Shown: positions 17,103 to 26,029, numbered from the stretch's first letter. The stretch: DNA of 49,139 nucleotides from Armatimonadetes bacterium 13_1_40CM_64_14 (GCA_001917855.1 MNEU01000035.1:1-49139), one strand, 5' to 3'. The notes: generated from the letters alone by a model not told the origin. Translations and numbers: made by a program.

Positions 17103-18152
17103 ATGACAGGGAACGTCGCAGCGATCATTGCCTTCGGGTTGATGATCTTCGTCCATGAACTCGGGCACTTTCTGGTGGCCAAGCGCGTCGGGGTCACGGT
17201 CGAAGCCTTTGCACTGGGATTTGGGCCGAAACTGTTCGGCATTCGACGCGGGGACACGCTCTACGCCATCAACTGGATTCCTTTCGGGGGCTATGTCAAG
17301 CTGGCCGGGGAAGATCTCGACGCCAGTACAGGGCCCAACACGTTTCGCGCCAAGAGTTTGCCCCAGCGGATGGCGGTGGTGGTAGCGGGGCCTTTCATGA
17401 ATCTGCTGACGGCGTTGGTCCTGCTCGCCGCGGTCGCGTTGGTGGTGGGTGTGCCGATGGGGGTGACAAACCGGATCGGCCAGCTCATGACCCAGTGTCC
17501 GGACGACGATAAAACCGTCCCGTGTCCCTCGGTGCAAGCCCAGCTGCAGCCGGGTGACGCGATCGTGGCCATTAATGGCGTGCCCATGACACGCGGCGAG
17601 GACGTGATCGACACCATCCATCGCAGCCCGCACATGCGGCTGGGGCTTACGGTGGACCGGGCCGGGCGCCGCTTTGATGTCGAGGTCACTTCTGTGCGGG
17701 AGAAGCGGCAGAACATCGGACTCATCGGATACAGGCCGGAAACCGTGCGCGAGCACATGGGACTGGTGCGCACCCTGGGGTGGTCCGCTCAGACAGTCTG
17801 GCAGACCGCCGCCGCGCAGTTGACCGCGCTGGGAACGTTAATCGTCCGGCCCCGCAGCCTCTGGGACCAGCTGGCGAGTCCGGTGGGAGCGGTGAGGTTT
17901 CTGGGCGAATCCGCGCGCGGCGGAGGCGAACTGTTCTTGTACACCGCGTCTGCCATGAGCGTAATCGTGGGGGTCTTCAACCTGTTTCCCATCCCTCCGC
18001 TGGATGGCAGCCGGCTCCTGTTCCAACTCATCGAGGCCGTGCGCCGGCGTCCGGTCAATCCGCGCCGGGAAGGGTACATCAATCTCGTCGGATTTGCGCT
18101 CCTCATCTTGTTGCTGCTAACATTGACCGTGCGTGATTTCGCGCGGCCGTGA
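17103..18152 (+). CDS. rseP: Site-2 protease RseP/RasP
   Basis: Intramembrane zinc metalloprotease that typically cleaves anti-sigma factors and remnant signal peptides. HELGHF (His18, Glu19, His22) lies in the first membrane segment, a central PDZ domain spans about residues 125-205 (LQPGDAIVAINGVPM), and NLFPIPPLDGSRL supplies the third metal ligand (Asp301). Four hydrophobic segments in total. 349 aa, normal for Gram-positive type with one PDZ. A cysteine pair (about residues 138 and 145) in the region before the PDZ core is unusual. Its stop overlaps ispG by four bases. Confidence 0.94.
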   Translation: MTGNVAAIIAFGLMIFVHELGHFLVAKRVGVTVEAFALGFGPKLFGIRRGDTLYAINWIPFGGYVKLAGEDLDASTGPNTFRAKSLPQRMAVVVAGPFMNLLTALVLLAAVALVVGVPMGVTNRIGQLMTQCPDDDKTVPCPSVQAQLQPGDAIVAINGVPMTRGEDVIDTIHRSPHMRLGLTVDRAGRRFDVEVTSVREKRQNIGLIGYRPETVREHMGLVRTLGWSAQTVWQTAAAQLTALGTLIVRPRSLWDQLASPVGAVRFLGESARGGGELFLYTASAMSVIVGVFNLFPIPPLDGSRLLFQLIEAVRRRPVNPRREGYINLVGFALLILLLLTLTVRDFARP

Positions 18153-19312
18153 CCGAGGGCGTCGTGTCCAACACTAAAACGAAGCGCGTCCCGATAGCAC
18201 CCTCCCCAGGCGCCTCTCGTTCGGCGCCTCTGCCGACGGCACGGCAGGGAACGCGGCAGATCCGGGTCGGGAAAGTGGATATCGGCGGGGGCGCGCCGGT
18301 GTCCGTGCAGTCGATGACCATCACCGACACGCGCGACGTGGAAGCGACCCTGGTCCAAATCTACCAGCTAGCCTCCGAAGGGTGCGAGATCGTCCGGTTG
18401 GCGGTCCCCGATCAGGAAGCCGCCCGGGCGTTGGCGGAGATCAAGCCGCGCAGCCCGGTGCCTTTGGTCGCCGACATCCACTTCGACTACCGCTTGGCCC
18501 TGGCGGCGTTGGAGGCGGGGGTGGACAAGCTCCGGATCAACCCGGGGAATATCGGTAGCCGGGAGCGCACGCGCATCGTGGCCAAGGCGGCCAAGGACCG
18601 TGGAGTGCCCATTCGGATCGGCGCCAATATTGGGTCCCTCAGCAAGGCCATCTTGCGCCGGTTCGGCACCCCCTGCGCCGAGGCACTGGTCGCCAGCGCG
18701 ATGGAAGATGTCAAGGTGCTGCAGGACCTGGACTTTCACGACATCGTCATTTCGGTTAAATCCTCCGACGTCCCGATGGCCGTCGACGCCTATACCCAGA
18801 TCAGTGCGTTGGTCGCCTACCCCCTGCACGTAGGGATTACGGAAGCTGGCACCGCGTGGACGGGCGGGATCAAGTCGGCCGCCGGGATCGGAGCGATTCT
18901 TGCGCGGGGGATCGGTGACACGATCCGCGTGTCGCTGGCTGCGGAGCCGGTCGAGGAGGTCAAGGCCGGGTTTGAGATCCTCAAAAGCTTCGGGCTGCGA
19001 ACGCGCGGGGTCCAGCTGGTAGCCTGTCCGTCCTGCGGCCGCGCTGAGGTCGATATCATCAGCATCGCCCAGGAGGTCGAGCGGAGGCTGGCGCGGATCG
19101 ACGCGCCGGTCAAAGTCGCGGTCATGGGGTGCGCCGTGAACGGGCCCGGGGAGGCCCGTATGGCCGACTTGGGGATCGCCTGTGGCCGGGGGATGGGCTT
19201 GCTGTTCCGTGGGGGGAGAATTGTCGCCAGCCTGCCTGAAGACAAGCTCGTGGACGCGTTGATGGACCAGGTGGTCGAGGTCGCCCGCGAGAAAGCGCTC
19301 ACGCCGCAATGA
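18149..19312 (+). CDS. ispG: 4-hydroxy-3-methylbut-2-enyl diphosphate synthase (IspG)
   Basis: [4Fe-4S] enzyme of the late MEP pathway. TIM-barrel part: VSVQSMTITDTRDVEATL, VADIHFDYRLAL, KLRINPGNIG, IRIGANIGSLS, GITEAGT. C-terminal cluster-binding part: ACPSCGRAEVD (Cys293, Cys296), VMGCAVNGPGEA (Cys328 and the catalytic Glu after NGPG). 387 aa with an N-terminal 30-residue Ser/Pro-rich extension. GTG 18149 is in a GTGA overlap with rseP; its stop overlaps the MgtC gene (ATGA). Confidence 0.95.
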   Translation: MTEGVVSNTKTKRVPIAPSPGASRSAPLPTARQGTRQIRVGKVDIGGGAPVSVQSMTITDTRDVEATLVQIYQLASEGCEIVRLAVPDQEAARALAEIKPRSPVPLVADIHFDYRLALAALEAGVDKLRINPGNIGSRERTRIVAKAAKDRGVPIRIGANIGSLSKAILRRFGTPCAEALVASAMEDVKVLQDLDFHDIVISVKSSDVPMAVDAYTQISALVAYPLHVGITEAGTAWTGGIKSAAGIGAILARGIGDTIRVSLAAEPVEEVKAGFEILKSFGLRTRGVQLVACPSCGRAEVDIISIAQEVERRLARIDAPVKVAVMGCAVNGPGEARMADLGIACGRGMGLLFRGGRIVASLPEDKLVDALMDQVVEVAREKALTPQ

Positions 19313-19983
19313 TTCCGTTCGAGCAAGTCGGCGAATCCGTCTTGCGCCTCGTGCTGGCCATGGTGCTGGGCGGGGTGATTGGGTGGCAACGGGAAAGTGC
19401 GGACAAGCCCGCCGGGTTTCGCACGCACATTCTGGTGTGCGTGGGAGCGGCGCTGTACACTCTCGTGTCCGCCGTGGGGTTTTTCGGCACCGGTGCCGAT
19501 CCGGCGCGGGTGGCCAGCAACGTGGTGGTGGGCATCGGCTTTTTGGGTGCCGGCACCATCTGGCGTACCGGCGTCACGGTCCAAGGACTGACCACGGCCG
19601 CGACTCTGTGGACGGTGGCCGCGATCGGCGTGGCCTCCGGGATAGGCTACTATGTCGGCGCGATCTTCACCACGGTGATCGTGGTGGCGGTGCTCACCTT
19701 CTTTAAGATCTTCGAGATCCGCATCCCGAAGGCCGGGCAAGGCCATCTCATCCTGGAGATGGTCGACCGGCCTGGCCAACTGGGGAAAATCGGCACGGCG
19801 CTGGGTGCGTTTGGGGTGAACATCGAGGGCGTCGAGCTCTCGCAACGCTCCGCGGATCGGGTCATGCTGGCGATGACCGTCCGGATGCCGCCGCGCATCA
19901 GCCGCCACGAACTGTTGGTGGCGCTGGGAGAGATCGAGGGCGTGGATGAAGTGCGGTGGGAAGATGCCGCCGCGGCGGCATGA
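19309..19983 (+). CDS. MgtC/SapB family membrane protein with C-terminal ACT-like domain
   Basis: N-terminal MgtC domain with conserved GGVIGWQRE near residue 25, KPAGFRTHILVCVGAAL, a FLGAGTIWR signature and GLTTAATLWTVAAIGVA, forming about four to five membrane helices (residues 10-135). The C-terminus (about 145-215: HLILEMVDRPGQLGKIGTALGAFGVNIEGVEL) reads like an ACT ligand-binding domain. MgtC proteins are linked to Mg2+ limitation, acid and intracellular survival; substrate and mechanism here are unknown. ATGA overlaps with both ispG and the rhomboid gene indicate one coupled transcript. Confidence 0.87.
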   Translation: MIPFEQVGESVLRLVLAMVLGGVIGWQRESADKPAGFRTHILVCVGAALYTLVSAVGFFGTGADPARVASNVVVGIGFLGAGTIWRTGVTVQGLTTAATLWTVAAIGVASGIGYYVGAIFTTVIVVAVLTFFKIFEIRIPKAGQGHLILEMVDRPGQLGKIGTALGAFGVNIEGVELSQRSADRVMLAMTVRMPPRISRHELLVALGEIEGVDEVRWEDAAAAA

Positions 19984-20663
19984 TCCCATTACGCGATAAC
20001 CTTCCGTCGTCGAGCCCTCCAGTCATCACCGTCCTGCTCATCCTGGCCTGCACGGCCGTGTTCTTGCAGGTGTTCTATGGCCTCGCTTCTGACGCAGCTG
20101 TCCAGCGGGTCCTGATGCATTATGGGGCGACTCCCTCGCGTCTGCTCGCGCCAGGAGGTCTGGCGGAGGCCGCACCCACCCTGGTGACCTCCTTGTTTTT
20201 GCATGGGAGCTGGCTGCATTTGGGCGGGAACATGCTGTACTTATGGATTTTCGGCGATAACGTCGAGGACTGGATGGGGCACACCGGTTTTCTCTTCTTC
20301 TATGTTTTGAGTGGGGCCGTGGCCACGGTGTCCCACGCCTTGTTGAACTCCACGTCGACGGCCCCCCTGATCGGCGCAAGCGGGGCAATTGCCGGAGTGC
20401 TGGGTGCCTATCTGGTCTTGTTTCCCCGTGCCCGCATTCGTTCGCTGGCCATCTTGGGCTTCTTTGTCACGTCCGTCTCGATTCCGGCGGTTGTGTATCT
20501 GCCACTGTGGTTTCTCTTGCAGTTCTTCTCGGGGGTGGCCTCCCTTGGTGCCGGGGCGGGGGGCGGAGGCGTCGCGTGGTGGGCGCATGTTGGCGGGTTT
20601 GTCACGGGCATCGTGCTCGTGCCGATCTTTTCCCGGCGCCGGGGGAGCCAGGCCGCCTGGTGA
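19980..20663 (+). CDS. Rhomboid-family intramembrane serine protease
   Basis: Rhomboid protease of 227 aa with six or more predicted helices. The L1/TM2 region HGSWLHLGGNMLYLWIFGDNVED carries the HxxxN motif, TM4 has GASGAIAGVLG (nucleophile Ser), and TM6 has WWAHVGGFVTG (catalytic His). ATG 19980 lies in an ATGA overlap with the MgtC gene. An unusual insertion rich in glycine (GAGAGGGG) precedes the His helix. Its substrates are unknown. It shares a transcript with the S2P protease gene upstream. Confidence 0.9.
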   Translation: MIPLRDNLPSSSPPVITVLLILACTAVFLQVFYGLASDAAVQRVLMHYGATPSRLLAPGGLAEAAPTLVTSLFLHGSWLHLGGNMLYLWIFGDNVEDWMGHTGFLFFYVLSGAVATVSHALLNSTSTAPLIGASGAIAGVLGAYLVLFPRARIRSLAILGFFVTSVSIPAVVYLPLWFLLQFFSGVASLGAGAGGGGVAWWAHVGGFVTGIVLVPIFSRRRGSQAAW

Positions 20664-20702
20664 CCGCGGAAGTCCCCAGGGCGGACAGAGTAGGAACCCA
20701 TA

Positions 20703-20733
20703 TTGCCGTCCCGAACTCTTTTTCGGCTATAGT
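20703..20733 (+). promoter_or_regulatory. Putative metK promoter
   Basis: TTGCCG at 20703-20708 and TATAGT at 20728-20733 with a 19-base spacer, about 25 bases before the GTG start. It is the only promoter-like pair in the 93-base gap after the rhomboid gene. Spacing is longer than ideal. Confidence 0.45.
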
Positions 20734-20756
20734 CATAGAGGGCGGAGGGTCAAAGT

Positions 20757-21962
20757 GTGCGGCAGATTACGGTAGAGATCCTTTCAGGCAAGCCGGTGTC
20801 AGAACACGAGGTGGAGATTGTCGAGCGCAAGGGGCTCGGTCACCCCGACTCGATCTGCGACGCGATCATGGAACGCGTGAGCATCGAGCTCAGCCGCGAG
20901 TACATGCGGGAGTTCGGGGTCATTCTGCATCACAACATCGACAAAGCGTTCCTTGTCGCCGGCAACGCTGAGATTCGGTTGGGTGGGGGTCGGGTGACAG
21001 AGCCCATGCGACTGATCTTCGGCGACCGTGCCACCTACGAGATGAACGGCAAGCGCCTGCCGATTGAAGAAATCGCCACGACTACCGCTCGCCGCTGGAT
21101 AAAAGAGAATCTGCGGTTTGTGGATCCGGCCGAACACGTCCGCTACGACGTACAGATCAAACCCGGCTCCCCCGAACTGGTGGACATCTTCAACCGGGAG
21201 GTCCCGGGGGCCAACGACACGTCTGCTGCAGTGGGCTACGCGCCGCTGACGGAGACCGAGCGGCTGGTCTTGCTGACCGAGCGGCACATGAACTCCACGG
21301 CCTTCAAGCAGGCGTTTCCCGAGGCGGGGGAGGACATCAAAGTCATGGGGTGTCGCCGCGGTGACGAGCTCAACCTGACGGCGGCGGTTGCGTTTGTGGA
21401 CCGGTTCATCGATTCGGAGACGACCTACTTCGCCCGCAAGCACAAGATGCATGAGGCGGTCGAAGAGTACGTCCGCAGCGAAGCGAAGGCGCTGCGGAAG
21501 ATCACGTTGGGCCTCAATACCCTCGACGTGCCCGGCCGAGGGCTGGGCGGGATGTACCTGTCGGTGACGGGTACGTCGGCTGAATCTGGGGACAGCGGAC
21601 AGATCGGTCGCGGCAACAAGGTGAACGGGGTCATCGCCCTCAACCGGCCGATGGGCACCGAGGCGGCGGCCGGGAAAAACCCTGTGTCGCACGTCGGCAA
21701 GATCTACACGATCATGACGCACCAGGTCGCTGACCGTATCTACCGGGAAGTGCCCGGCATCCGCGAGGTCTACGTCTGGCTGCTCAGCCAGATCGGCTCA
21801 CGAATCGACCAACCCAAAGTCGCTGCGGCGCAGGTGATCCTCACGAAGCGGGCACGCCAAGAGGTGGCCCGACGCCGAGTGCGCGACATTATGGAGCACG
21901 AACTAGCCAACATCGGGATCTTGTGCCGCGACCTCGCTCAAGGAAAGTACCCCGTCGTTTAG
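20757..21962 (+). CDS. Archaeal-type S-adenosylmethionine synthetase
   Basis: Methionine adenosyltransferase of the archaeal class (MAT from ATP and methionine; family usually about 400 aa). The sequence has the features of that class rather than bacterial MetK: GLGHPDSICDAIMERVS near the N-terminus, AGNAEIRLGGGRVTEPMRLIFGDRA, ANDTSAAVGYAPLTETERLVL, MGCRRGDELNLTAAVAFVDRF, GRGNKVNGVIALNRPMGTEAAAGKNPVSHVGKIY and SRIDQP near the C-terminus. Bacterial MetK motifs such as GAGDQG are absent. 401 aa, full length, codon use like its neighbours. GTG 20757 follows GGCGGAGGGTCAAA. Presence in a bacterium suggests an ancient transfer or lineage trait. Confidence 0.93.
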   Translation: MRQITVEILSGKPVSEHEVEIVERKGLGHPDSICDAIMERVSIELSREYMREFGVILHHNIDKAFLVAGNAEIRLGGGRVTEPMRLIFGDRATYEMNGKRLPIEEIATTTARRWIKENLRFVDPAEHVRYDVQIKPGSPELVDIFNREVPGANDTSAAVGYAPLTETERLVLLTERHMNSTAFKQAFPEAGEDIKVMGCRRGDELNLTAAVAFVDRFIDSETTYFARKHKMHEAVEEYVRSEAKALRKITLGLNTLDVPGRGLGGMYLSVTGTSAESGDSGQIGRGNKVNGVIALNRPMGTEAAAGKNPVSHVGKIYTIMTHQVADRIYREVPGIREVYVWLLSQIGSRIDQPKVAAAQVILTKRARQEVARRRVRDIMEHELANIGILCRDLAQGKYPVV

Positions 21963-22023
21963 ACACGCCCGCTCCCTTCAGTTCACCTTGACCCCTCGCT
22001 GGTTCCGGACGCCTGCCGTCCCC

Positions 22024-23145
22024 ATGCGGACACGGATAGAGGTGTCAGCTCGCGCCCGCACCTCCCTCGAGGTACTCAGGTCAGGGAGGCAGGGTCGGGG
22101 GACTCTCGCGGCCTTTCTCCTCGCCTCCGTGCTGCTGACGGGATGCGACATTCGCCGGGGCCCGGCGGTCGAGAGCACGCGGCAGTTGCGGGTCGTAGCC
22201 GTCCAACGGCTCGTCGAGCATCCGGCCGTCGCTCCTGTGGCGTGGGCGCCTGACAGCCGGGCTTTCGCGCACAGCGGCGATCACCGGGTGTGGGTGTACT
22301 CTCTCGACCGCGGGGACCAGGGGATTGCGCCGGCCGAGATGGGAACCGCGCTGTCGTGGTCGGCGGCGTTGAACCTGCTCGCCCTCATTGATCGTGGGGT
22401 CGTCTCCACACTCCGGCCGGACGGGAGCGACCGTCGCGTCATTGACCTGCCGGGGGTCGCCGTCGCACTGGCGTGGGCTCCGGGAGGGGATCGGATGGGC
22501 GTCGTCCTACGCCGCACCGAAAATGGGCAGCCCCGTTTCGAGCTCTGGATAGCCAACCATGACGGCGGGTTCAAGCGTTTGGTGACCCGCGCCCCCGCAG
22601 GCCGCGTGATGCGCGAGGTGCAATGGTTTGCCGACAACCTATACCTGCTGTATGGCCTGTCGGACCCCGCCGAGCGCGTGATCAGAGAGGCCCACCGCGT
22701 CCGGATCAGCTACCCAGACCAATCGGAGATTCCCCTGCCTGTGCGCACGGTGGCGCTGCGCCTGGCGCCCACGGGTCGGCACGTGGCGGTTGTCACCGCG
22801 GATCGGCAGGCGGTCGGCATGGGGGAAGTGATCGTCTCGCGGCTGGACGGCAGCGGCCGGCTCGTCTTAGCCGCCGATCCTGGGCGGTTCACCGGACTCG
22901 CCTGGTCACCGCAGGGGGACAAACTGGTCTACGCGCGGGTGACTGAGGAGAGCAGGGCGGAACTGTGGCTGGCAGATGCCGATCGCTCGGACCGACTACA
23001 GCTCTATTCGTACGCAATGGAATACACGGATCCTGGGATCGACTTGGCCATGACCTGGGCCCCTGACGGTCGACACGTGGCGTTTGGCACCAACACCGGG
23101 ATGTTCGTGGGACCCATTTGGCTGGCCACGCTGCAGCGGCGATAG
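22024..23145 (+). CDS. Lipoprotein with TolB-like beta-propeller repeats
   Basis: Predicted exported lipoprotein of about 373 aa. A basic N-terminus and hydrophobic run end in the lipobox LLTGC (Cys41 with this start). The remainder has repeated WAPDSR/WAPGGD/WSPQGDK/WAPDGRH motifs (about residues 70, 155, 295, 350), the WD40/PD40 pattern of TolB-type beta-propellers, suggesting a surface binding or scaffold protein. The start is uncertain: ATG 22024, GTG 22042 and TTG 21988 are all in frame, with no strong ribosome binding site. Role unknown; its neighbours are metK and an FmdB zinc ribbon. Confidence 0.75.
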   Translation: MRTRIEVSARARTSLEVLRSGRQGRGTLAAFLLASVLLTGCDIRRGPAVESTRQLRVVAVQRLVEHPAVAPVAWAPDSRAFAHSGDHRVWVYSLDRGDQGIAPAEMGTALSWSAALNLLALIDRGVVSTLRPDGSDRRVIDLPGVAVALAWAPGGDRMGVVLRRTENGQPRFELWIANHDGGFKRLVTRAPAGRVMREVQWFADNLYLLYGLSDPAERVIREAHRVRISYPDQSEIPLPVRTVALRLAPTGRHVAVVTADRQAVGMGEVIVSRLDGSGRLVLAADPGRFTGLAWSPQGDKLVYARVTEESRAELWLADADRSDRLQLYSYAMEYTDPGIDLAMTWAPDGRHVAFGTNTGMFVGPIWLATLQRR

Positions 23146-23256
23146 CAGCGCAAACCCTCGTCGCGTACTCCTGTGCACTCAAATGCCCTCCTCGGCTGGA
23201 ATATTGACAGCCCAGCGATCGCATACAATAGGAGTAGATATGGGAGGGGTAGTCGG

Positions 23257-23526
23257 ATGCCGGTGTACGAATATCGTTGCGAAAACTGTGGCCACACCTT
23301 TGACGTGACCCACGCTGTCGGCGGGACGCCCGGGCCCTGCCCGGTCTGCGGTGGGCCGGCGCGACGACTGTTCTCGTCAGTGGGTTTGATCTTTAAAGGC
23401 TCGGGATTCTACCATACCGACAACCGGAAGTCGCCGTCTTCAGACGGCGATGCGGCAAAAACGCCGGCGAATCCGCCCGCGTCCGAGTCATCCCCGTCTA
23501 AGTCATCGCCGCCGTCCAAGTCTTAA
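23257..23526 (+). CDS. FmdB-family zinc ribbon protein
   Basis: Small 89-residue protein beginning MPVYEYRCENCGHTF with a second CPVCGG pair (about residues 29-32), a classic FmdB/CxxC zinc ribbon (putative regulatory protein family, function unclear). After residue 55 it becomes a Ser/Pro/Lys-rich disordered tail. ATG 23257 has a strong GGGAGGGG upstream. A TTGACA (23204-23209) and a TACAAT (23224-23229) lie just upstream, but only 14 bases apart. Confidence 0.88.
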   Translation: MPVYEYRCENCGHTFDVTHAVGGTPGPCPVCGGPARRLFSSVGLIFKGSGFYHTDNRKSPSSDGDAAKTPANPPASESSPSKSSPPSKS

Positions 23527-23555
23527 GAGCTCTGCGCGACGCCTCGCACCCCCGC

Positions 23556-25313
23556 TTGTGGTGGCGAGCGGGCGCCGGGGCCTTCCTGATGGCGTGGTTG
23601 GTGGCAGGCGTCGCCTCCGCGTCCGAGGTCAGCCTCCAGGTGCAAGCCGGGTGGTCGGGGTGGATTCCCCGGGGCGCATGGGTCCCCGTGCGGGTGGAGC
23701 TTCTCTCCACCGATGCCGTCGATGGCATGATTGTGATCGACGTGGCGACGCGGGACCCGTCCGGTCCGATGTCATTTCGGCATCCAGTGCGCCTGGTCCG
23801 CGGCGTCCGACAGCGCGTGACGTTGGAGGTCATCGTTCCAGAGGTGCGCAGAGCCCTCCTCGTCCGCGTTGTCGTGCAAGGCCGCGATGTGGCTCGTGAG
23901 GAAATTCCCTTGTCGCTCCGTTCTGCCGTGGACGGCGTGATCCTCGTCCTGACGCGAGAGGCCGCCGGTCTGGAGAGTCTGTTCGATCTGTCGCGCATAC
24001 TCCGTCCAGCCTACATCACCGAAGCAGAGCTCCCTGTGCATTGGCAGGGCTACGCAGGCGTGGCGCTATTGGTCATCCACGATCTGGATCCAGAGGCGGT
24101 GGCCCCGGAACAGCGGGAAGCCCTCGCGCAGTGGGTAGCACAAGGCGGTCGGCTTGTTGTCTCAGGCGGCGACTCCCTGATGCGTCTGCGCGATTCCTGG
24201 CTTGGACAGATGCTGCCCGCTGAGCCCATAGGTCTCTATCGCCTGGACCCCTCGCGGGAGTTGCCAGGCGTGCGCGGCCCGATCCTTGCGACCGCGTTGT
24301 CTCCGCGGTCGGGCGCTATCATGCAGGGGCGGCTGAGAGCGCAAGGGCAGAGCGGAGCAGGCGCGGTCACAGTGTGGGCGGTCGATCTCCTCGCACCCGA
24401 TCTACGCACGTGGGCTGGGCAGGGCGCCCTATGGGAGGCAGAACTCAACACGCCGGTGCCGTCCTGGCTGGTCACCCGCGATCTGAGGGACGTGCTGGCT
24501 GCTAGCCGGCCGTTCCCTGTCTCGATCCAGGTCTGGTTCGCAGTGCTGGCGCTCGTGTACCTCAGTATCGCCCGATTCGCCCTCCTCCGCGCCAGTCGCA
24601 TTCGGTTCGGGTGGGTACCGGTGTTGGCCGTGACGCTGGTGTCTGTCCCCACGATGTACGGGTTTGGTCTCCAGGCGCGTCGCGTCGGGACCGTTGCCAT
24701 ACAAACGTCGGTCGTCGAGGGGATTGGGGGGGCAGACGCGGCGCGTGTCCGCTCGATCATCGCCTTGCTCAGCCCGTATGGTGGAGCATTTGACTTCACT
24801 GCTCCTGCCGGGGCGAGGGCACAGCCCATCGAGCCACACGCCTTAACTTTCGACTCCCCTGCCGCTATCCGCGGACCAGCACCACCTTCGGGACTTCAGC
24901 TCGAGGTGCTGCAACTGACGCCGATGCCTGTCCGAGGGCGCCTGCGTGAGAGCCCGGATGGCCAGCGTGTGGACATTACCCCGCGCGGCGGCGTGCGCAT
25001 TGAAGAGCCGGTGCTGGTCCGCCGCGGTCAAATCTACCGCCTCCCGCCCATCACCACGGCGCTCTCGATCTCCCTCGACCCGGCCCGGTGGGAAACCTTC
25101 GCCGCTCCCCCGAATGCGCCGCCGGCCCTCGACGACCGTCTGATGGGATTGGTTCTCGCCCGCATCGCAGGTCGGCCCCGTGGATCGGGCGCCTCTGCAT
25201 GGCTGGTCGGGCGAATCAACAGCCCGGAGCTGTCATTACGCAGTCGCTCCACCTCAGTGGAGGTCCACCAGGTCGTCGCCGTCCCGTTACTGGGGGAGGA
25301 GGGACGCCCGTGA
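23556..25313 (+). CDS. Membrane-anchored protein with GATase-like extracytoplasmic domain
   Basis: First gene of the MoxR/VWA cluster (about 585 aa). A signal sequence (MAWLVAGVASASE) is followed by a beta-rich exported region, a Rossmann-like segment resembling the class I glutamine amidotransferase-like fold seen in BatA/DUF4350-type proteins (GVALLVIHDLDPEAV, ALAQWVAQGGRLVVSGGD), two membrane segments (about residues 324-345 and 352-372), then a second exported beta region. No catalytic Cys triad is visible. TTG 23556 is the only canonical start before the signal sequence apart from ATG 23589 inside it. The stop overlaps the next gene (GTGA). Function unknown; probably an envelope scaffold. 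Confidence 0.65.
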   Translation: MWWRAGAGAFLMAWLVAGVASASEVSLQVQAGWSGWIPRGAWVPVRVELLSTDAVDGMIVIDVATRDPSGPMSFRHPVRLVRGVRQRVTLEVIVPEVRRALLVRVVVQGRDVAREEIPLSLRSAVDGVILVLTREAAGLESLFDLSRILRPAYITEAELPVHWQGYAGVALLVIHDLDPEAVAPEQREALAQWVAQGGRLVVSGGDSLMRLRDSWLGQMLPAEPIGLYRLDPSRELPGVRGPILATALSPRSGAIMQGRLRAQGQSGAGAVTVWAVDLLAPDLRTWAGQGALWEAELNTPVPSWLVTRDLRDVLAASRPFPVSIQVWFAVLALVYLSIARFALLRASRIRFGWVPVLAVTLVSVPTMYGFGLQARRVGTVAIQTSVVEGIGGADAARVRSIIALLSPYGGAFDFTAPAGARAQPIEPHALTFDSPAAIRGPAPPSGLQLEVLQLTPMPVRGRLRESPDGQRVDITPRGGVRIEEPVLVRRGQIYRLPPITTALSISLDPARWETFAAPPNAPPALDDRLMGLVLARIAGRPRGSGASAWLVGRINSPELSLRSRSTSVEVHQVVAVPLLGEEGRP

Positions 25314-26029
25314 ATGCGGTGCTGCGTGGCGATCTGCGGAGTCGCTTAAGTAGTCCGAAGGCGATCACGATGCACACGATCTTCTTGTTGGGGGTGGCGA
25401 TCCTCACGTATCTCGTGCTCCCGGAGATCGGGAGACTGGACACGCTTCGGCAGGAGGGGTTGTTGTTCGTGTGTGTGCTGGTGACGACCTTACTGGCGAT
25501 GTACTTTGCGTCGAGTTGCGCGTGCGGGGAGATTGCCCTTGAGGGAGAAAAATCGGTGTGGGACCTCGCGGCCACCTCCCTGCCGGCGGGGACTGTCGCC
25601 GTCGGAAAAGTGCTGTCAGCATCGGCGCTGGCGACCGTCCAGATGGTTCTGGCAAGCCCGTTGCTCGCGGCCATCGCGGGCATTCGGGGGGAATCCCTGA
25701 TGATTCTGTGGCAAGTTGGATTCGTGGCGATTCCTGCGGCAACGGCCGTCGGGACGGCGGGCGCCCTCTACAGCGCCCTGTGGGATTCTGATTTTGCCCG
25801 CAGCTTCGTGCACTGGATGACACTGCTTGCGATCGTTGTGGGCGCGAATGCGCTGCCGTCTCCCTGGAACGCGGTGAGCCCAGTGCAGGCCCTGGCGATC
25901 ACGCTGAGAGAGGGGACAGTGTTTCCGGCGCCCCTGGCCGCCGCGGCCTATCTCACGATCGCCATCGGGTGCGCGATAGCGATCCGCCAGCGTGTGGATG
26001 CGATCCGCCGGGAGGCACACGCGGCCTAA
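25310..26029 (+). CDS. ABC-2-like integral membrane protein
   Basis: Hydrophobic protein of 239 aa with about six membrane segments (residues 22-40, 50-68, 95-125, 135-160, 170-190, 205-225). The arrangement and the SCACGEIALEGEKSVWDLAATSLPA segment after TM2 resemble ABC-2 type permeases (ExGTWDLLxTxPL-like motif). No ATP-binding partner gene is present anywhere nearby. GTG 25310 in the GTGA overlap gives MNAVLRGDLRSRLSSPK. Could be a permease using a remote ATPase, or a structural membrane subunit of the cluster. Confidence 0.65.
   Translation: MNAVLRGDLRSRLSSPKAITMHTIFLLGVAILTYLVLPEIGRLDTLRQEGLLFVCVLVTTLLAMYFASSCACGEIALEGEKSVWDLAATSLPAGTVAVGKVLSASALATVQMVLASPLLAAIAGIRGESLMILWQVGFVAIPAATAVGTAGALYSALWDSDFARSFVHWMTLLAIVVGANALPSPWNAVSPVQALAITLREGTVFPAPLAAAAYLTIAIGCAIAIRQRVDAIRREAHAA

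Noticed and set aside
18817-19989. 390-codon open frame on the minus strand opposite ispG and the MgtC gene
   Set aside because: His/Arg-rich translation with no family resemblance; the + strand genes there are unambiguous.
23204-23229. Strong promoter for the FmdB gene from the perfect TTGACA
   Set aside because: The best -10 (TACAAT) is only 14 bases away and no alternative exists at 16-18 bases, so I did not list it as a promoter feature.
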